The notes: generated by a model from the sequence alone, not told the origin. A stretch of 64,000 bases of DNA from Ferribacterium limneticum (GCF_020510565.1 NZ_CP075189.1:3208501-3272500), one strand, 5' to 3'; positions 53,193 through 62,841 are shown, counted from the first letter of the stretch. Numbers and translations are program-made.

Positions 53193-54158
53193 TTATTGTT
53201 TGGCGTGCGTACTGACCGCACGGAGCAGGCCACCGGGGCCACCGATCACGACGGCCGACTGTCCCGGCAGGGAAGCGCCTCCGCCCAGGAAGACCGGCAC
53301 GGGGTCGGTATACGGCACGGCGCGCCAGCTATCGCCTTCGAGGCGGGCAATGACGCCGCTGGCACCGACGCCGAAGGGCTGGCCTTCATGCATGAACAGC
53401 CGATTGAGCGATGCCTGCGTGGCATTGGCCTGCTTGCTCCACGACTTGCCGCCATCGGCGGTGTGCAGCATCTGCCCGGCCAGACCGGACACCCAGCCTT
53501 CGTTACGGCTGGCGAAAAGCGCCGCGTAGGGATAGAACTCGCCCGGCATCTTCGGGCCTTTTTTCCAGGTGGCGCCGCCATCGTCAGTCATCACCGTCAG
53601 GCCGAACTCGCCGAGGGCGATGCCATTTTTTTCGTCGAGAAACTGAATGGTGGTGATCTGCGTGTCTTCGCCCAGATCGGTGGTTTTCCAGGTCTTGCCC
53701 TGATCGGTGCTGCCGGCAATGACGGCATTGACGCCAACAACCCACCAGCCGCCCTGCTTGTCGCAAGTGACAGCCAATGGCGTACGCGGCATTTCGAGGG
53801 GAACCGATTTCCAGCTCTTGCCTTCGGCATCGGCCGACCAGACCTTGTGGTAATGATCGATGGCGACGAAGCCCTGATCGCCGCAGACGGTCATGTCGAC
53901 CAGCGAGGTGTTGCCAAGGGGCGTGCGTTTCCAGCTCTTGCCCTGATCTTCCGAGGTCAGGACGACACCGCTTTGCGTACCAACCACGACCACCTTGCCA
54001 TTACTGGCCATCGCTTGGCTGATGTCATAGCGATGCACCGAACGTTCACGCTCCGCTGCAATCCCGGACATGTCCGGACCTTGCGAGCAAGCGGAAAGCA
54101 CTCCGCAGGCAATGGTGGTGCCGAATGGCAGCCACGATATTTTCTTCACCCAGCCCAT
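53193..54158 (-). CDS. YCF48/BNR-repeat lipoprotein
   Basis: 321 residues. Lipoprotein signal with lipobox LSAC (Cys near 24). The rest is a beta-propeller of photosynthesis-assembly-factor YCF48 type with repeats ending in SxDxGKSWK (SEDQGKSWKRTPL, STDQGKTWKTTDLG, TDDGGATWKKGPK, TADGGKSWSKQ). It is first in the transport unit and could be an assembly or adaptor part for the RND pump. Confidence 0.88.
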   Translation of the reverse strand: MGWVKKISWLPFGTTIACGVLSACSQGPDMSGIAAERERSVHRYDISQAMASNGKVVVVGTQSGVVLTSEDQGKSWKRTPLGNTSLVDMTVCGDQGFVAIDHYHKVWSADAEGKSWKSVPLEMPRTPLAVTCDKQGGWWVVGVNAVIAGSTDQGKTWKTTDLGEDTQITTIQFLDEKNGIALGEFGLTVMTDDGGATWKKGPKMPGEFYPYAALFASRNEGWVSGLAGQMLHTADGGKSWSKQANATQASLNRLFMHEGQPFGVGASGVIARLEGDSWRAVPYTDPVPVFLGGGASLPGQSAVVIGGPGGLLRAVSTHAKQ

Positions 54159-54248
54159 CTATTCCTCCGGTTATCCGTGCCTTTTTTGGTGGCACTTTTT
54201 TCAATCGTTTTTCGTTGAAACAGCCGCTAAAAATTCGGCTTATTCAGA

Positions 54249-54268
54249 CTATGCATTGCCCCAACCAA
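54249..54268 (-). promoter_or_regulatory. Candidate -24/-12 sequence upstream of the YCF48-RND-DUF1302-DUF1329 unit
   Basis: Minus strand ATTGGTTGGGGCAATGCATA holds GG-N10-GC with TGG and TGCA flanks. The -24 box departs from TGGCAC. Leader to the first start would be about 80 nt. Confidence 0.35.
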
Positions 54269-54367
54269 TACCGTCCAATACCAATTAACACAGCATTAAA
54301 TACCGACAAGGTATGGATAATTCCGCACTGGAAATTAGCCCTGCAAACGTTCAATTCGTTATGTTTT

Positions 54368-54398
54368 GCCGGTGCGGGAAGACATTTCCCGCTCCGGC
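54368..54398. terminator. Stem-loop after the meta-pathway operon
   Basis: GCCGGTGCGGGAA-GACA-TTTCCCGCTCCGGC, a long GC stem 10 bp past the dmpI stop. No T-run on the minus strand, so it may act as a transcript-end stabiliser or as a weak terminator. Confidence 0.5.
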
Positions 54399-54408
54399 TA
54401 CTCGATTT

Positions 54409-54600
54409 CTAGCGCCCGAGATCTTTGGCCGTCTTGCCGCCAATTCCCCATTGCGCCTTGGGCACGTCGTGAATCCAGACACGGACGTTCTCGATCGGCG
54501 CACCGAGCGCTTCGACCAGGGCGGCACTGACTTTTTCGATGACCGCCCTCTTCTGCTCTTCGGTCCGGCCTTCGATCAAATAGATTTGCGCGAATGGCAT
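54409..54600 (-). CDS. dmpI: 4-oxalocrotonate tautomerase
   Basis: 63 residues. The catalytic Pro follows the initiator Met (MPFAQIYLIEG), Arg residues lie near 12 and 40, and the FRVWI-like strand is VRVWIHD. It ketonises 2-hydroxymuconate in the 4-oxalocrotonate branch. Last gene of the operon. Confidence 0.94.
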   Translation of the reverse strand: MPFAQIYLIEGRTEEQKRAVIEKVSAALVEALGAPIENVRVWIHDVPKAQWGIGGKTAKDLGR

Positions 54601-54609
54601 GGTGTCTCC

Positions 54610-55398
54610 TTAAACGAAACGGCAGCTGACGCCACCCAGCGACTGGATACGCAGATTGACGTGATCGCCGGCCTTGACCGCAACAGCCTCGGTCACACCG
54701 CCAGACAGGATCATCGTACCGGCCGGAATCTCCTCGCCGCGGGCGCCAAGATGGTTGGCCAGCATGGCAATCGCCGCTGCCGGATGGCCGAGTACGGCGG
54801 CACCGGCACCGATGGCGACGGGTTCGCCGTTCTTTTCCATGACCACGCCCAGCGTGCGCAGGTCGAGACCAGCGACCGGCGTCATCTGGCCGCCAAGGAC
54901 AAAGCGCGACGACGAGCAGTTGTCGGCAATGACGCTCTTGAGATCGAACTTGAAATCGCGGTAACGCGAATCGATGATCTCGATGCCCGGCATGATGAAA
55001 TCGGTCGCTGCCAACACGGCGCCGATGTGGCAGCCCGGGCCTTTCAGGGCCTTTTTCAGCACGAAGACAATTTCCGGCTCGACCTTCGGGTGGATCAGTT
55101 GTTCGATCTTGATTTCGCCGCCATCCGGCACGCTGAAATAATCGACCAGGAAGCCGAAACACGGGGTTTCAACGCCCATCTGCTTCATCTTGGCGTGCGA
55201 GGTCAGGCCGGCCTTCAGGCCGACGACGCGATTGCCACGGGCCAGCTTGCGGCGCAGGATTTCGTTCTGGATGGCGTAGGCGTCATCCCAATCCATTTCC
55301 GGATTGGCATCGGTAATCTTGACGACATCGTGCGCCTGCAGTTCGGCGTTTTCGAGCAGTTCGGCCAATTGGCCAATCGTTTGCTGGTTCAGTTTCAT
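54610..55398 (-). CDS. dmpH: 4-oxalocrotonate decarboxylase
   Basis: 262 residues. Fumarylacetoacetase-like metal-dependent decarboxylase of the branch that follows HMS dehydrogenase. Metal-site marks are [12 protein letters not shown] near 105 and IEIIDSRY near 140. It is homologous to dmpE of the same operon. It overlaps the dmpG stop (ATGA). Confidence 0.93.
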   Translation of the reverse strand: MKLNQQTIGQLAELLENAELQAHDVVKITDANPEMDWDDAYAIQNEILRRKLARGNRVVGLKAGLTSHAKMKQMGVETPCFGFLVDYFSVPDGGEIKIEQLIHPKVEPEIVFVLKKALKGPGCHIGAVLAATDFIMPGIEIIDSRYRDFKFDLKSVIADNCSSSRFVLGGQMTPVAGLDLRTLGVVMEKNGEPVAIGAGAAVLGHPAAAIAMLANHLGARGEEIPAGTMILSGGVTEAVAVKAGDHVNLRIQSLGGVSCRFV

Positions 55399-56426
55399 GC
55401 CATCAGTCCCCGTTCGCGTGCCATGCTCATGGCGGTGTCTTCAATCATGTCTTCCTGTCCGCCGACCATGCCGCGCCGGCCCAACTCAACCAGGATGTCG
55501 CGGGCCGGCACGCCGTATTTGACGGAGGCACGCTTGGCAAACAGCAGGAAGGAGCCATAGACGCCGGCATAACCGAGCGTCAATGCATCGCGGTCGATGC
55601 GGATCGGGAAGTCCATCATCGGCACGACGAGGTCTTCGGCGACGTCGGTGATCTTGGCGACATCGACACCGGTTTCGATGCCCATCAGGCTGCACACGGC
55701 GATCAGCACTTCCATCGGCGTGTTGCCGGCCCCGGCACCGAGGCCAGCAGCAGCCGCATCGACGCGGTTGGCACCGACTTCGATGGCGGCGATGGAGTTG
55801 GCGACGCCCATGGCCAGGTTGTGGTGGCCGTGGAAACCAAGTTCGGTTTCCGGTTTCAATGCCGCACGCACGGCCGACAGACGTTCCTTGACGCCTTCCG
55901 GCAGCAGATGACCGGCGGAGTCGGTGACGTAGATGCAGTTGGCGCCGTAGCTTTCCATGAGCTTGGCTTGCTTGACCAAGCCTTCGGCGCTGTTCATGTG
56001 AGCCATCATCAGGAAGCCGACGGTGTCCATGTTGAGCTTTCTCGCCATGGTGATGTGCTGCTCGGAAACGTCGGCTTCGGTGCAGTGGGTGGCGACGCGA
56101 ATGGTGTTGACGCCTAGATCGCGCGCCATTTTGAGGTGGTCGACGGTGCCGATTCCGGGCAGTAGCAGGGCCGAGATCTTGGCCTTCTTCATCTTGGGGA
56201 TGACGGCGCCGAGGTATTCCTCGTCGGTGTGGGCCGGGAAGCCGTAGTTGACCGAGGAACCACCGAGGCCGTCGCCGTGGGTGACTTCGATGAGCGGCAC
56301 GCCGGCTTCATCGAGGCCGGTGGCGATGCTGATCATCTGGTCGAGGGTCATCAGGTGACGCTTGGGATGCATGCCATCCCGCAGGGTCATGTCGTGGACG
56401 GTTACTTTTTTGCCGCGTAGGGTCAT
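55395..56426 (-). CDS. dmpG: 4-hydroxy-2-oxovalerate aldolase
   Basis: 343 residues from the Met of [12 protein letters not shown], with CTGGAG upstream. TIM-barrel aldolase that splits 4-hydroxy-2-oxovalerate to pyruvate and acetaldehyde. Motifs are [13 protein letters not shown] near 12-24 and [15 protein letters not shown] near 195. It forms a channelling complex with DmpF, whose gene is directly upstream. Confidence 0.95.
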   Translation of the reverse strand: MTLRGKKVTVHDMTLRDGMHPKRHLMTLDQMISIATGLDEAGVPLIEVTHGDGLGGSSVNYGFPAHTDEEYLGAVIPKMKKAKISALLLPGIGTVDHLKMARDLGVNTIRVATHCTEADVSEQHITMARKLNMDTVGFLMMAHMNSAEGLVKQAKLMESYGANCIYVTDSAGHLLPEGVKERLSAVRAALKPETELGFHGHHNLAMGVANSIAAIEVGANRVDAAAAGLGAGAGNTPMEVLIAVCSLMGIETGVDVAKITDVAEDLVVPMMDFPIRIDRDALTLGYAGVYGSFLLFAKRASVKYGVPARDILVELGRRGMVGGQEDMIEDTAMSMARERGLMA

Positions 56427-56442
56427 TGTTTTCTCCAGTTCC

Positions 56443-57357
56443 TTAGGCAACGACGGGCTCAAGCTTGAGCGTGCCCTTGATCATTTCTTCGGCGAACATT
56501 TCGGCGGTGCGGGCACCGGCGGCGGTCATGATGTCGAGGTTGCCGGCGTAGGTCGGCAGGAAGTCGCCGAGGCCGGTGACTTCCATGTAGACGGAGACGC
56601 GGTTGCCGTCGAAGACTGGACCGTTGACCAGGCGGTAGCCAGGCACATACTTCTGGACTTCCTTGATCATGGCGTGGATGGATTCGGTGATCGCCGCTTG
56701 ATCCGGGGCTGTTTCGGTCAGGCAGTGCACGGTGTCGCGCATGACGAGCGGTGGTTCGGCCGGGTTGATGATGATGATGGCCTTGCCTTTCTTGGCGCCA
56801 CCGACCTTTTCGACAGCCCCGGCAGTGGTGCGGGTGAATTCGTCGATGTTCTTGCGGGTACCGGGACCGGCGCTCTTGGAAGAAACCGTGGCGACGATTT
56901 CACCGTAGGCCACCGGTTGAACGCGGGAGACGGCAGCGACCATCGGGATCGTAGCCTGGCCACCGCAGGTGACCATATTGACGTTCATTTCACGGCGACC
57001 GACGTGTTCCTTGAGGTTGACCGGCGGCACACAGAACGGGCCGATGGCGGCCGGCGTCAGGTCGATCATGAGAACACCGAGGGCATTGAGCTTGCGGCTG
57101 TTCTCGGCGTGGACGTAGGCCGAGGTGGCGTCGAAGGCGATCTGGACGTTGTCAGCGAGGACATGGGGGAGGAAGCCGTCCACGCCCGTCGAGCAGGTTT
57201 TCAGGCCCATCTCGGCAGCACGCTTGAGACCTTCGGATTCCGGGTCAATACCGATCATCCAGACCGGGTCGAGGAAGGGGCTGCGCTTTAGTTTGTAAAG
57301 CAGGTCGGTCCCGATATTGCCCGGGCCGATCAGGGCGCATTTGATTTTTTGGGTCAT
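56443..57357 (-). CDS. dmpF: Acetaldehyde dehydrogenase (acylating)
   Basis: 304 residues. Converts acetaldehyde to acetyl-CoA with NAD and CoA. Rossmann motif [12 protein letters not shown] near 8, catalytic Cys in [11 protein letters not shown] near 130. ATG at MTQKIKC; a TTG one codon earlier is possible. Confidence 0.95.
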   Translation of the reverse strand: MTQKIKCALIGPGNIGTDLLYKLKRSPFLDPVWMIGIDPESEGLKRAAEMGLKTCSTGVDGFLPHVLADNVQIAFDATSAYVHAENSRKLNALGVLMIDLTPAAIGPFCVPPVNLKEHVGRREMNVNMVTCGGQATIPMVAAVSRVQPVAYGEIVATVSSKSAGPGTRKNIDEFTRTTAGAVEKVGGAKKGKAIIIINPAEPPLVMRDTVHCLTETAPDQAAITESIHAMIKEVQKYVPGYRLVNGPVFDGNRVSVYMEVTGLGDFLPTYAGNLDIMTAAGARTAEMFAEEMIKGTLKLEPVVA

Positions 57358-57381
57358 CAATATTTCCTTATTGATCGTTGT

Positions 57382-58176
57382 TCAGCAAATTGTGGAAACG
57401 ATCCCGCCTTCGACGCGCAGCGCGGCGCCTGTCGTCGCAGCCGCTCTCGCGCTGCAGACGTAGGCGACCAGCGCAGCCACTTCGGCCGGATCGATCATGC
57501 GTTTGATAATTGAGGTCGGACGGCCTTCGGCGAAGAAACGGCGCTCCATCTCATCGAGGCCGATACCCGCCTCGGCGGCCAGCTTGGCGAAGAACTCGCC
57601 GACGCCTTCGGAGCGTGTCGGACCGGGCAGCACGGCATTGACCGTAACGCCCGTACCGGCGCAGCTCTGGGCCAGACCGCGCGACACCGCCAACTGGGCC
57701 GACTTGGTCATGCCGTAATGGACCATCTCACCGGGCGTGTTCACGCCCGACTCGCTGGAGATGAAAACGATACGTCCCCAGTTGGCCGCCTTCATGGCCG
57801 GCAGATAATGGCGGGCCAGACGAACGCCGCTCATCACATTGATGTCGAAGAAGCGTTGCCATTCGCTGTCGGGAATGGCGTCGAAAGGTACCGGGTCGAA
57901 GATGCCGAGGTTGTTGACCAGAATGTCGGCCTGCGGACAGGCAGCGAACAGAAGCTGGCAACCTTCAGCCGTGGACAGATCTGCCGCCACGCCCTTTACG
58001 TCAGCACCGGCCACCAGCGAACGCAGCCGGGAAACCGCTGCATCGACACTTTTCTGGCTGCGACCGTTGATCACCACCCGGGCGCCTTCCCGAGCCAGCT
58101 CGATGGCAATAGCAAAGCCGATTCCCACGGTCGACCCGGAAATTACGGCAATTTTGGAATGTATCTGGAGGTCCAT
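57382..58176 (-). CDS. SDR-family dehydrogenase/reductase
   Basis: 264 residues. Classical short-chain dehydrogenase: cofactor loop GSTVGIG near 15, NNLG near 90 and the YxxxK pair in VHYGMTKSAQLA near 160. It sits between dmpE and dmpF where reference operons have no gene. It may act on a side-chain alcohol or a ring-fission product of substituted phenols; the substrate is unknown. Confidence 0.88.
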   Translation of the reverse strand: MDLQIHSKIAVISGSTVGIGFAIAIELAREGARVVINGRSQKSVDAAVSRLRSLVAGADVKGVAADLSTAEGCQLLFAACPQADILVNNLGIFDPVPFDAIPDSEWQRFFDINVMSGVRLARHYLPAMKAANWGRIVFISSESGVNTPGEMVHYGMTKSAQLAVSRGLAQSCAGTGVTVNAVLPGPTRSEGVGEFFAKLAAEAGIGLDEMERRFFAEGRPTSIIKRMIDPAEVAALVAYVCSARAAATTGAALRVEGGIVSTIC

Positions 58177-58190
58177 TTCGGGCCGCCGGC

Positions 58191-58973
58191 TTAGATGAAA
58201 CGCACCGAGCAGCCGCCGAGGCCGCCGATGGTCATGCGCAGGTTGTCGCCCTTGACCACCGGCACCATGGCACCCATCGCGCCGGACAGCACGATGTCGC
58301 CAGCCTTGAGGGCAATGCCCAGCTTGCCCAGCGTATTGGCGAGCCAGACCATGGCATTGACCGGATGACCCATGGTGGCGGCGCCGGCGCCGGTAACGAC
58401 GATTTCGCCGTTCTTTTCGAGGACCATGCCGCACAGACCGAGGTCGATGTTGCTGATATCAACGAGCTGGTCGCCGAGCACGAAGACGCCGCAGGAGGCG
58501 TTGTCGGCGACGGTGTCCTGGATCTTGATTTTCCAGTCGGTGATGCGCGAATCAACGATTTCGAAGCAGGCCATGACGCCTTCGGTGGCGGCCAGCACGT
58601 CGGCTGCAGTGACGCCCGGGCCTTGCAGATCCTTCTTGAGCAGGAAGGCGATTTCACCTTCGGCCTTGGGCTGGATCAGCGTGCTCATTTCGATGGATTC
58701 GCCTTCGTTGTAGACCATGCCGTCGAGCAGGTAGCCGAAGTCGGGTTGATGGACGCCGAGCATATTCATGACCGGCTTGCTGGTGACGCCGATCTTCTTG
58801 CCGATGACGCGTTCACCCTTGGCTAGACGGCGCGACAGCATCTGCTGCTGGATGTGGTAGGCGTCCTCGATGGTGATGTCGAAGCCGCGCGAGGTCAGCG
58901 GGCTGACCGTCTTGCCAGCGACCAGGGCTGCGTAGAGTTCGTCGCCGAGTTGGGTGATTTGCGATTGTTCCAT
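58191..58973 (-). CDS. dmpE: 2-hydroxypenta-2,4-dienoate (2-oxopent-4-enoate) hydratase
   Basis: 260 residues. Adds water to the dienoate to give 4-hydroxy-2-oxovalerate. Metal-site marks are QPKAEGEIAFLL near 105 and FEIVDSRITDW near 138. Paralogous to dmpH. It lies between dmpD and the SDR gene. Confidence 0.94.
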   Translation of the reverse strand: MEQSQITQLGDELYAALVAGKTVSPLTSRGFDITIEDAYHIQQQMLSRRLAKGERVIGKKIGVTSKPVMNMLGVHQPDFGYLLDGMVYNEGESIEMSTLIQPKAEGEIAFLLKKDLQGPGVTAADVLAATEGVMACFEIVDSRITDWKIKIQDTVADNASCGVFVLGDQLVDISNIDLGLCGMVLEKNGEIVVTGAGAATMGHPVNAMVWLANTLGKLGIALKAGDIVLSGAMGAMVPVVKGDNLRMTIGGLGGCSVRFI

Positions 58974-58985
58974 GATGTTTTCTCT

Positions 58986-59810
58986 TTATTCGGCCAGGAA
59001 GTTGCTGACCAGCTGGTTAAATTCGCGGTTGTGTTCGATCTGGACCCAATGCCCGCAGCGCCCGAAAACATGCAGCTGCGAGTCGTCGATCCAGCAGTTC
59101 AGGGTCAGGGAATTGCTCAGCGGAATGACTCGGTCGTCGCGGCCGTGAATGACCAGCGTCTTGTGTTTGATCGCCCGGATGTCCGCCTCGGCACTGGCCA
59201 TGGCATCGACCCAACGCTGACGCGGGGCCGGGAACATGGCCGAAAAGGATTCCTGGAAACCGGGCCGGATGCTGGCCTGATAGCGCAACTCGGCGAGTTC
59301 GTCGTTAACCAGGCTGCGGTCGTGGGCGAAGATGTCGAGCAGGCCGCGCATCGCAGCGAGCGACGGCTCGTAACCCCACACCGCGTCGAGTTCCGGCGTA
59401 ATGTCGAAGGGCACACCAACGCTGCCCATCAGCACCAGCCGGCGCACGCGCTGCGGATAGCGAATGGCCAGCGCCAGCGCTATCGCGCCACCGAAGGAAT
59501 TGCCGATCAGGTCGGTTTGTTCGATACCCAGCGCATCGAGCAGGCCAATGGCGTGATCGACCCAGCCATCGGTGCTGTACTGAATGCCGGCCGGCCGCTC
59601 GGTATAGCCGAAGCCGACCATGTCCGGCGCGATGGCGCGGCAGGTCTTGGCTAGTTCCGGCAGAACCAGGCGCCAGTTGGCCCACGCCGTCACCCCCGGC
59701 CCGGAACCGTGGATGAGCAGCACCGGCGCCCCGCTACCGACATCGTGGTAGTTGGTTTCAATGCCGCCCGCCAAGATTCGGCGACCGATTTCAGGGGAGT
59801 TTGCGGACAC
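58986..59810 (-). CDS. dmpD: 2-hydroxymuconic semialdehyde hydrolase
   Basis: 274 residues from a GTG with AAGG 8 nt upstream (a second GTG three codons earlier is possible; anything further overlaps dmpC). Alpha/beta hydrolase of the hydrolytic branch. HGSGPGVTAWANWR is the oxyanion loop, Ser is in GNSFGGAIAL, Asp in HGRDDRVIPL and His in CGHWVQIEH. The dehydrogenase branch is encoded alongside, so both branches are available. Confidence 0.92.
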   Translation of the reverse strand: MSANSPEIGRRILAGGIETNYHDVGSGAPVLLIHGSGPGVTAWANWRLVLPELAKTCRAIAPDMVGFGYTERPAGIQYSTDGWVDHAIGLLDALGIEQTDLIGNSFGGAIALALAIRYPQRVRRLVLMGSVGVPFDITPELDAVWGYEPSLAAMRGLLDIFAHDRSLVNDELAELRYQASIRPGFQESFSAMFPAPRQRWVDAMASAEADIRAIKHKTLVIHGRDDRVIPLSNSLTLNCWIDDSQLHVFGRCGHWVQIEHNREFNQLVSNFLAE

Positions 59811-59820
59811 GCTCGACACC

Positions 59821-61275
59821 TTACAGCTTGATGCAGACGTTCTTGAGTTCGGTGTAGAACTCAAGCGAATGGACGCCGCCTTCGCGGCCTATGCCGGACT
59901 GCTTGGCGCCGCCGAACGGTGTGCGCAAGTCGCGCAGGAACCAGCTGTTGACCCAGACCAGACCAACTTCCATCTGCGCGGCGACGCGGTGAGCACGGTT
60001 GATGTTCTGCGTGAACACCGAGGCGGCCAGACCGTAGGTCGTGTTGTTGGCGCGCTTGATGACTTCGTCTTCGCTGTCGAAGGGCATGATCGTCGTACAG
60101 GGTCCGAAGATTTCCTCGCGGACAACCGTGGCGTTGTCATCCAGACCGGTCCAGATGGTCGGCTGCACCCAGGCGCCATTGGCCAGTTCGCCCGGCATTT
60201 TCGGAATACCGCCGCCGGTAACGACCGTCGCACCTTCGTCGACGGCCTTCTTGTAATACGACAACACCTTGTCGCGATGTTCCTGGCTGACCAGCGGCCC
60301 CATATTGGTGGCCGGATCGCTCGGCACGCCGAGCTTGAGCTTCTCAGCGCCGACCTTCATGCGGGCGACGAACTCGTCGAAAATCGGACGCTCGACATAG
60401 ACCCGCTCGGTTCCCAGACAAACCTGGCCGCAGTTGGCGAAGCAGGAGCGCAGGGTGGCTTCGATGGCGACATCGAGGTCGGCATCGGCGAAAACGATAC
60501 CCGGATTCTTGCCGCCCATTTCGAGCGACACCGGGCGCGAGCCATGCGCCGCTGCCTTGTTGATGATCTCGCCGGTACGCGTTTCGCCGGTGAAGGTGAT
60601 GGCGTTGACATTCTGGTTGGTGGTCAGGAATTCGCCGGCCGAATTCGGGCCGAAACCATGCACAACGTTATAGACACCCTTGGGCACGCCACAGGCATTC
60701 ATCACTTCGCCGAGCAGCGTGGCAGTCGACGGTGTTTCTTCCGACGGCTTGACGACAACGGTGTTGCCACAGGCCAGCGCCGGGCCGACCTTCCAGGTCA
60801 TGAGCAGCAGCGGCAGGTTCCACGGACAAACCACACCGACGACGCCAACCGGGCGGCGAATCGCGTAGTTCAGCGCGCCCTTGCCATCCGGCGTCGCCAT
60901 TTCGAAGAATTCGGTCGGCGCATTTTTGATGACGTCGGCGAATATCTTGAAGTTGGCGGCGCCGCGCGGGATGTCGATGTGCGAAGCGAGGCTCTTCGGC
61001 TTGCCGGTATCGGCGCATTCGGCGTCGAGGAACTCGTCGAAGCGGCGGGTAATTTCGTCGGCCACCTTGTTCAGGATGTCGGTGCGCTCGACGACGGTCA
61101 TCTTGCCCCACGGGCCGCGCAGGGCATCGTGGGCGGCCTGGACGGCGGCATCGACTTCAAGCTTGCCGGCTTCGTGCACCATGCCGATGATCGAGTTATC
61201 GAGCGGCGTACGCTTCTCGAACTGCTTTGCCGTCGAGACGAATTCGCCGTTGATGAAATTCAGGATTTGCTTCAT
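59821..61275 (-). CDS. dmpC: 2-hydroxymuconic semialdehyde dehydrogenase
   Basis: 484 residues. Aldehyde dehydrogenase family: NAD region FTGETRTGEIINKAA near 220, catalytic Glu in SLEMGGKNPG near 252 and Cys in NCGQVCLGTERVYV near 286. It oxidises the ring-fission semialdehyde to 4-oxalocrotonate. Confidence 0.95.
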   Translation of the reverse strand: MKQILNFINGEFVSTAKQFEKRTPLDNSIIGMVHEAGKLEVDAAVQAAHDALRGPWGKMTVVERTDILNKVADEITRRFDEFLDAECADTGKPKSLASHIDIPRGAANFKIFADVIKNAPTEFFEMATPDGKGALNYAIRRPVGVVGVVCPWNLPLLLMTWKVGPALACGNTVVVKPSEETPSTATLLGEVMNACGVPKGVYNVVHGFGPNSAGEFLTTNQNVNAITFTGETRTGEIINKAAAHGSRPVSLEMGGKNPGIVFADADLDVAIEATLRSCFANCGQVCLGTERVYVERPIFDEFVARMKVGAEKLKLGVPSDPATNMGPLVSQEHRDKVLSYYKKAVDEGATVVTGGGIPKMPGELANGAWVQPTIWTGLDDNATVVREEIFGPCTTIMPFDSEDEVIKRANNTTYGLAASVFTQNINRAHRVAAQMEVGLVWVNSWFLRDLRTPFGGAKQSGIGREGGVHSLEFYTELKNVCIKL

Positions 61276-61305
61276 TCCCTTGTTTTCCTTTTTTGTTTGC
61301 TGTTC

Positions 61306-61728
61306 TTAAGCCAGACCGATGGCGGCTAGCCCGGCCCGCGCACATTCTTCGTCCTGTGCTTCAGAAGCACCGGAAACGCCGATGCCGCCGAGCCAATCGC
61401 CCGAACCCACCGGCAAACCGCCACCAAAAACGATCAACCGCGGCTGGGCCGAAAAGCCCAGCTTCATCCCTTCGTCGTGACCGATTGCCCCCATCCAGGC
61501 CTTGGTCGGAAAGCCAAAGCTGGCCGAGGTAAAGGCCTTGTCAATGGCGATATCGATCGAGTGGATGAAGGCGCCGGGCATGCGCAGGAAGGCCATCAGG
61601 TTGCCGCCGCGATCAACCACGGCGACATTGATCTTCCAGCCGTTGGCCGTGGCGTGGGCCACGGCCGCCGAACAGGCGGCCGCAGCCGCCTCGGCTGAAA
61701 TCCCGGCTTGGCTGACGGCGACTTGCAT
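61306..61728 (-). CDS. GlcG/HbpS family (DUF336) protein
   Basis: 140 residues of the heme-degrading/HbpS-like family (VAVVDRGGNLMAFLRM, SIDIAIDKAFTSASF, GGLPVGSGDWLGGIGVSGA). Small genes of this family recur in phenol and catechol operons with unknown role. It overlaps the C23O stop by 1 nt (TGATG), so it is cotranslated with dmpB. Confidence 0.88.
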   Translation of the reverse strand: MQVAVSQAGISAEAAAAACSAAVAHATANGWKINVAVVDRGGNLMAFLRMPGAFIHSIDIAIDKAFTSASFGFPTKAWMGAIGHDEGMKLGFSAQPRLIVFGGGLPVGSGDWLGGIGVSGASEAQDEECARAGLAAIGLA

Positions 61729-62654
61729 CAGGTCACGACGGTCAGGAAGCGGTCATTGAGCTTGCGGTCGTGATAGAACACGGCAGCGCCGACTTCATCC
61801 ATGGTCCACTTCGTTGCCTTCTGATCGGGGTAGGCATAGTTGCCGCCGCAGAAGGTTTCGAAGCGATTGCCGTTCGGGTCGAAGGCGTAAATCGTCGTGC
61901 CGCGGGTGACGCCGTGACGTGTCGGGCCGATGTCGATGGAGACGCGGTTCATCGACATCAGGTCGGCGGCGCGCAGCACCTGTTCCCAGGTTTCGAGCAG
62001 GAAGGAAACGTGGTGCAGCTTGCCCGGTTCCGGATGACGGACGAAAGCGATGTCATGGGCCTTGGTCGAGCACGACAGCCAGATCGCCAGATCCTGGCTG
62101 TCGTCGAGCGCGATGTGTTCGACCAGATAGAAGCCGAGGACGTCCTGGAAGATGGCCTGGGCCTTTTCAATGTCCGGACCGTAAAGCAGGCAGTGGTCGA
62201 GGCGGATCGGGGCGATGCCCTTTTCGGCGGAGGCACACCAGGCTTCCGGATTGAGTTCGCCCATGTCGTTGCCAATGGCCGTCTTTTGCGAATACAGCTC
62301 GATGTCGTGGCCGGTCGGCAGCGTGAAGCGCACGCGCTCGCCGGTTTCGAGCAGCTCGCCGGCCTCAATGCGCCGTGTGGGAACGCCGTAGGCGTTCAGA
62401 TCCTTCTCGAACTTGGCCAGCGTCGCATCGCTATCGACCTTGAAGGCGAAGAAGTCGATGCCGGCGGTATCGGCCTGACGCAGGATCACGCTGTTGTGAT
62501 CGCGCTCTTCCCAGGTCTTGAAATAAACACGGCCTTGGGCATCACGACCGGTTTCGATCAAGCCCAGCACCTTCGAGTAGAAATCAACGCTTTCTTCAAT
62601 GTCGAGCACCCGCATCTGAGCGTGTCCGGGACGTAAAACACCAGTCATTGCCAT
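61728..62654 (-). CDS. dmpB: Catechol 2,3-dioxygenase no. 2
   Basis: 308 residues. Iron ligands in LDHCLLYG (near 154), KLHHVSFLL (near 216) and GNRFETFCGG (near 267). It heads the complete meta-pathway operon. It starts with the same MAMTGVLRPGHAQ as the paralogue at 45162-46091, and the two share motifs throughout. TCTCCT-type ribosome site on the plus strand (AGGAGA on the minus) lies before the start. Confidence 0.95.
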   Translation of the reverse strand: MAMTGVLRPGHAQMRVLDIEESVDFYSKVLGLIETGRDAQGRVYFKTWEERDHNSVILRQADTAGIDFFAFKVDSDATLAKFEKDLNAYGVPTRRIEAGELLETGERVRFTLPTGHDIELYSQKTAIGNDMGELNPEAWCASAEKGIAPIRLDHCLLYGPDIEKAQAIFQDVLGFYLVEHIALDDSQDLAIWLSCSTKAHDIAFVRHPEPGKLHHVSFLLETWEQVLRAADLMSMNRVSIDIGPTRHGVTRGTTIYAFDPNGNRFETFCGGNYAYPDQKATKWTMDEVGAAVFYHDRKLNDRFLTVVT

Positions 62655-62697
62655 TTGTCTTCTCCTGTTTTTTGAGTTTGTCGATCACACAAAAATC

Positions 62698-62716
62698 TGC
62701 GCAATCGATTTACCAT
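62698..62716 (-). promoter_or_regulatory. Candidate sigma-54 promoter of the meta-pathway operon
   Basis: Minus strand AATGGTAAATCGATTGCGC: GG-N10-GC with TTGC at -12 and TGGTAA at -24. The leader to dmpB would be about 36 nt. Weaker than the C23O-1 promoter. Confidence 0.45.
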
Positions 62717-62841
62717 TACGATATTTACAACGAATCTCGAAGTCAATACTTTTTCTCGAGATTTTTAAAAACCATGAAAATTCTTTCGATCAGGGTAGAA
62801 TTTCACCATCTGGTCAAACCACTGAACCGAACCCACACGTC

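Noticed and set aside
52540..53529. Plus-strand open frames opposite the RND and YCF48 genes
   Set aside because: Antisense shadows with arginine/glycine-rich low-complexity sequence; minus-strand proteins are well supported.
58122..58160. Repeat-like string (CCCACGGTCGACCCGGAAAT) at the SDR N-terminus
   Set aside because: It encodes the obligatory cofactor loop GSTVGIG on the opposite strand, so similarity can arise from protein constraint; two core mismatches. Kept only as a weak possibility.
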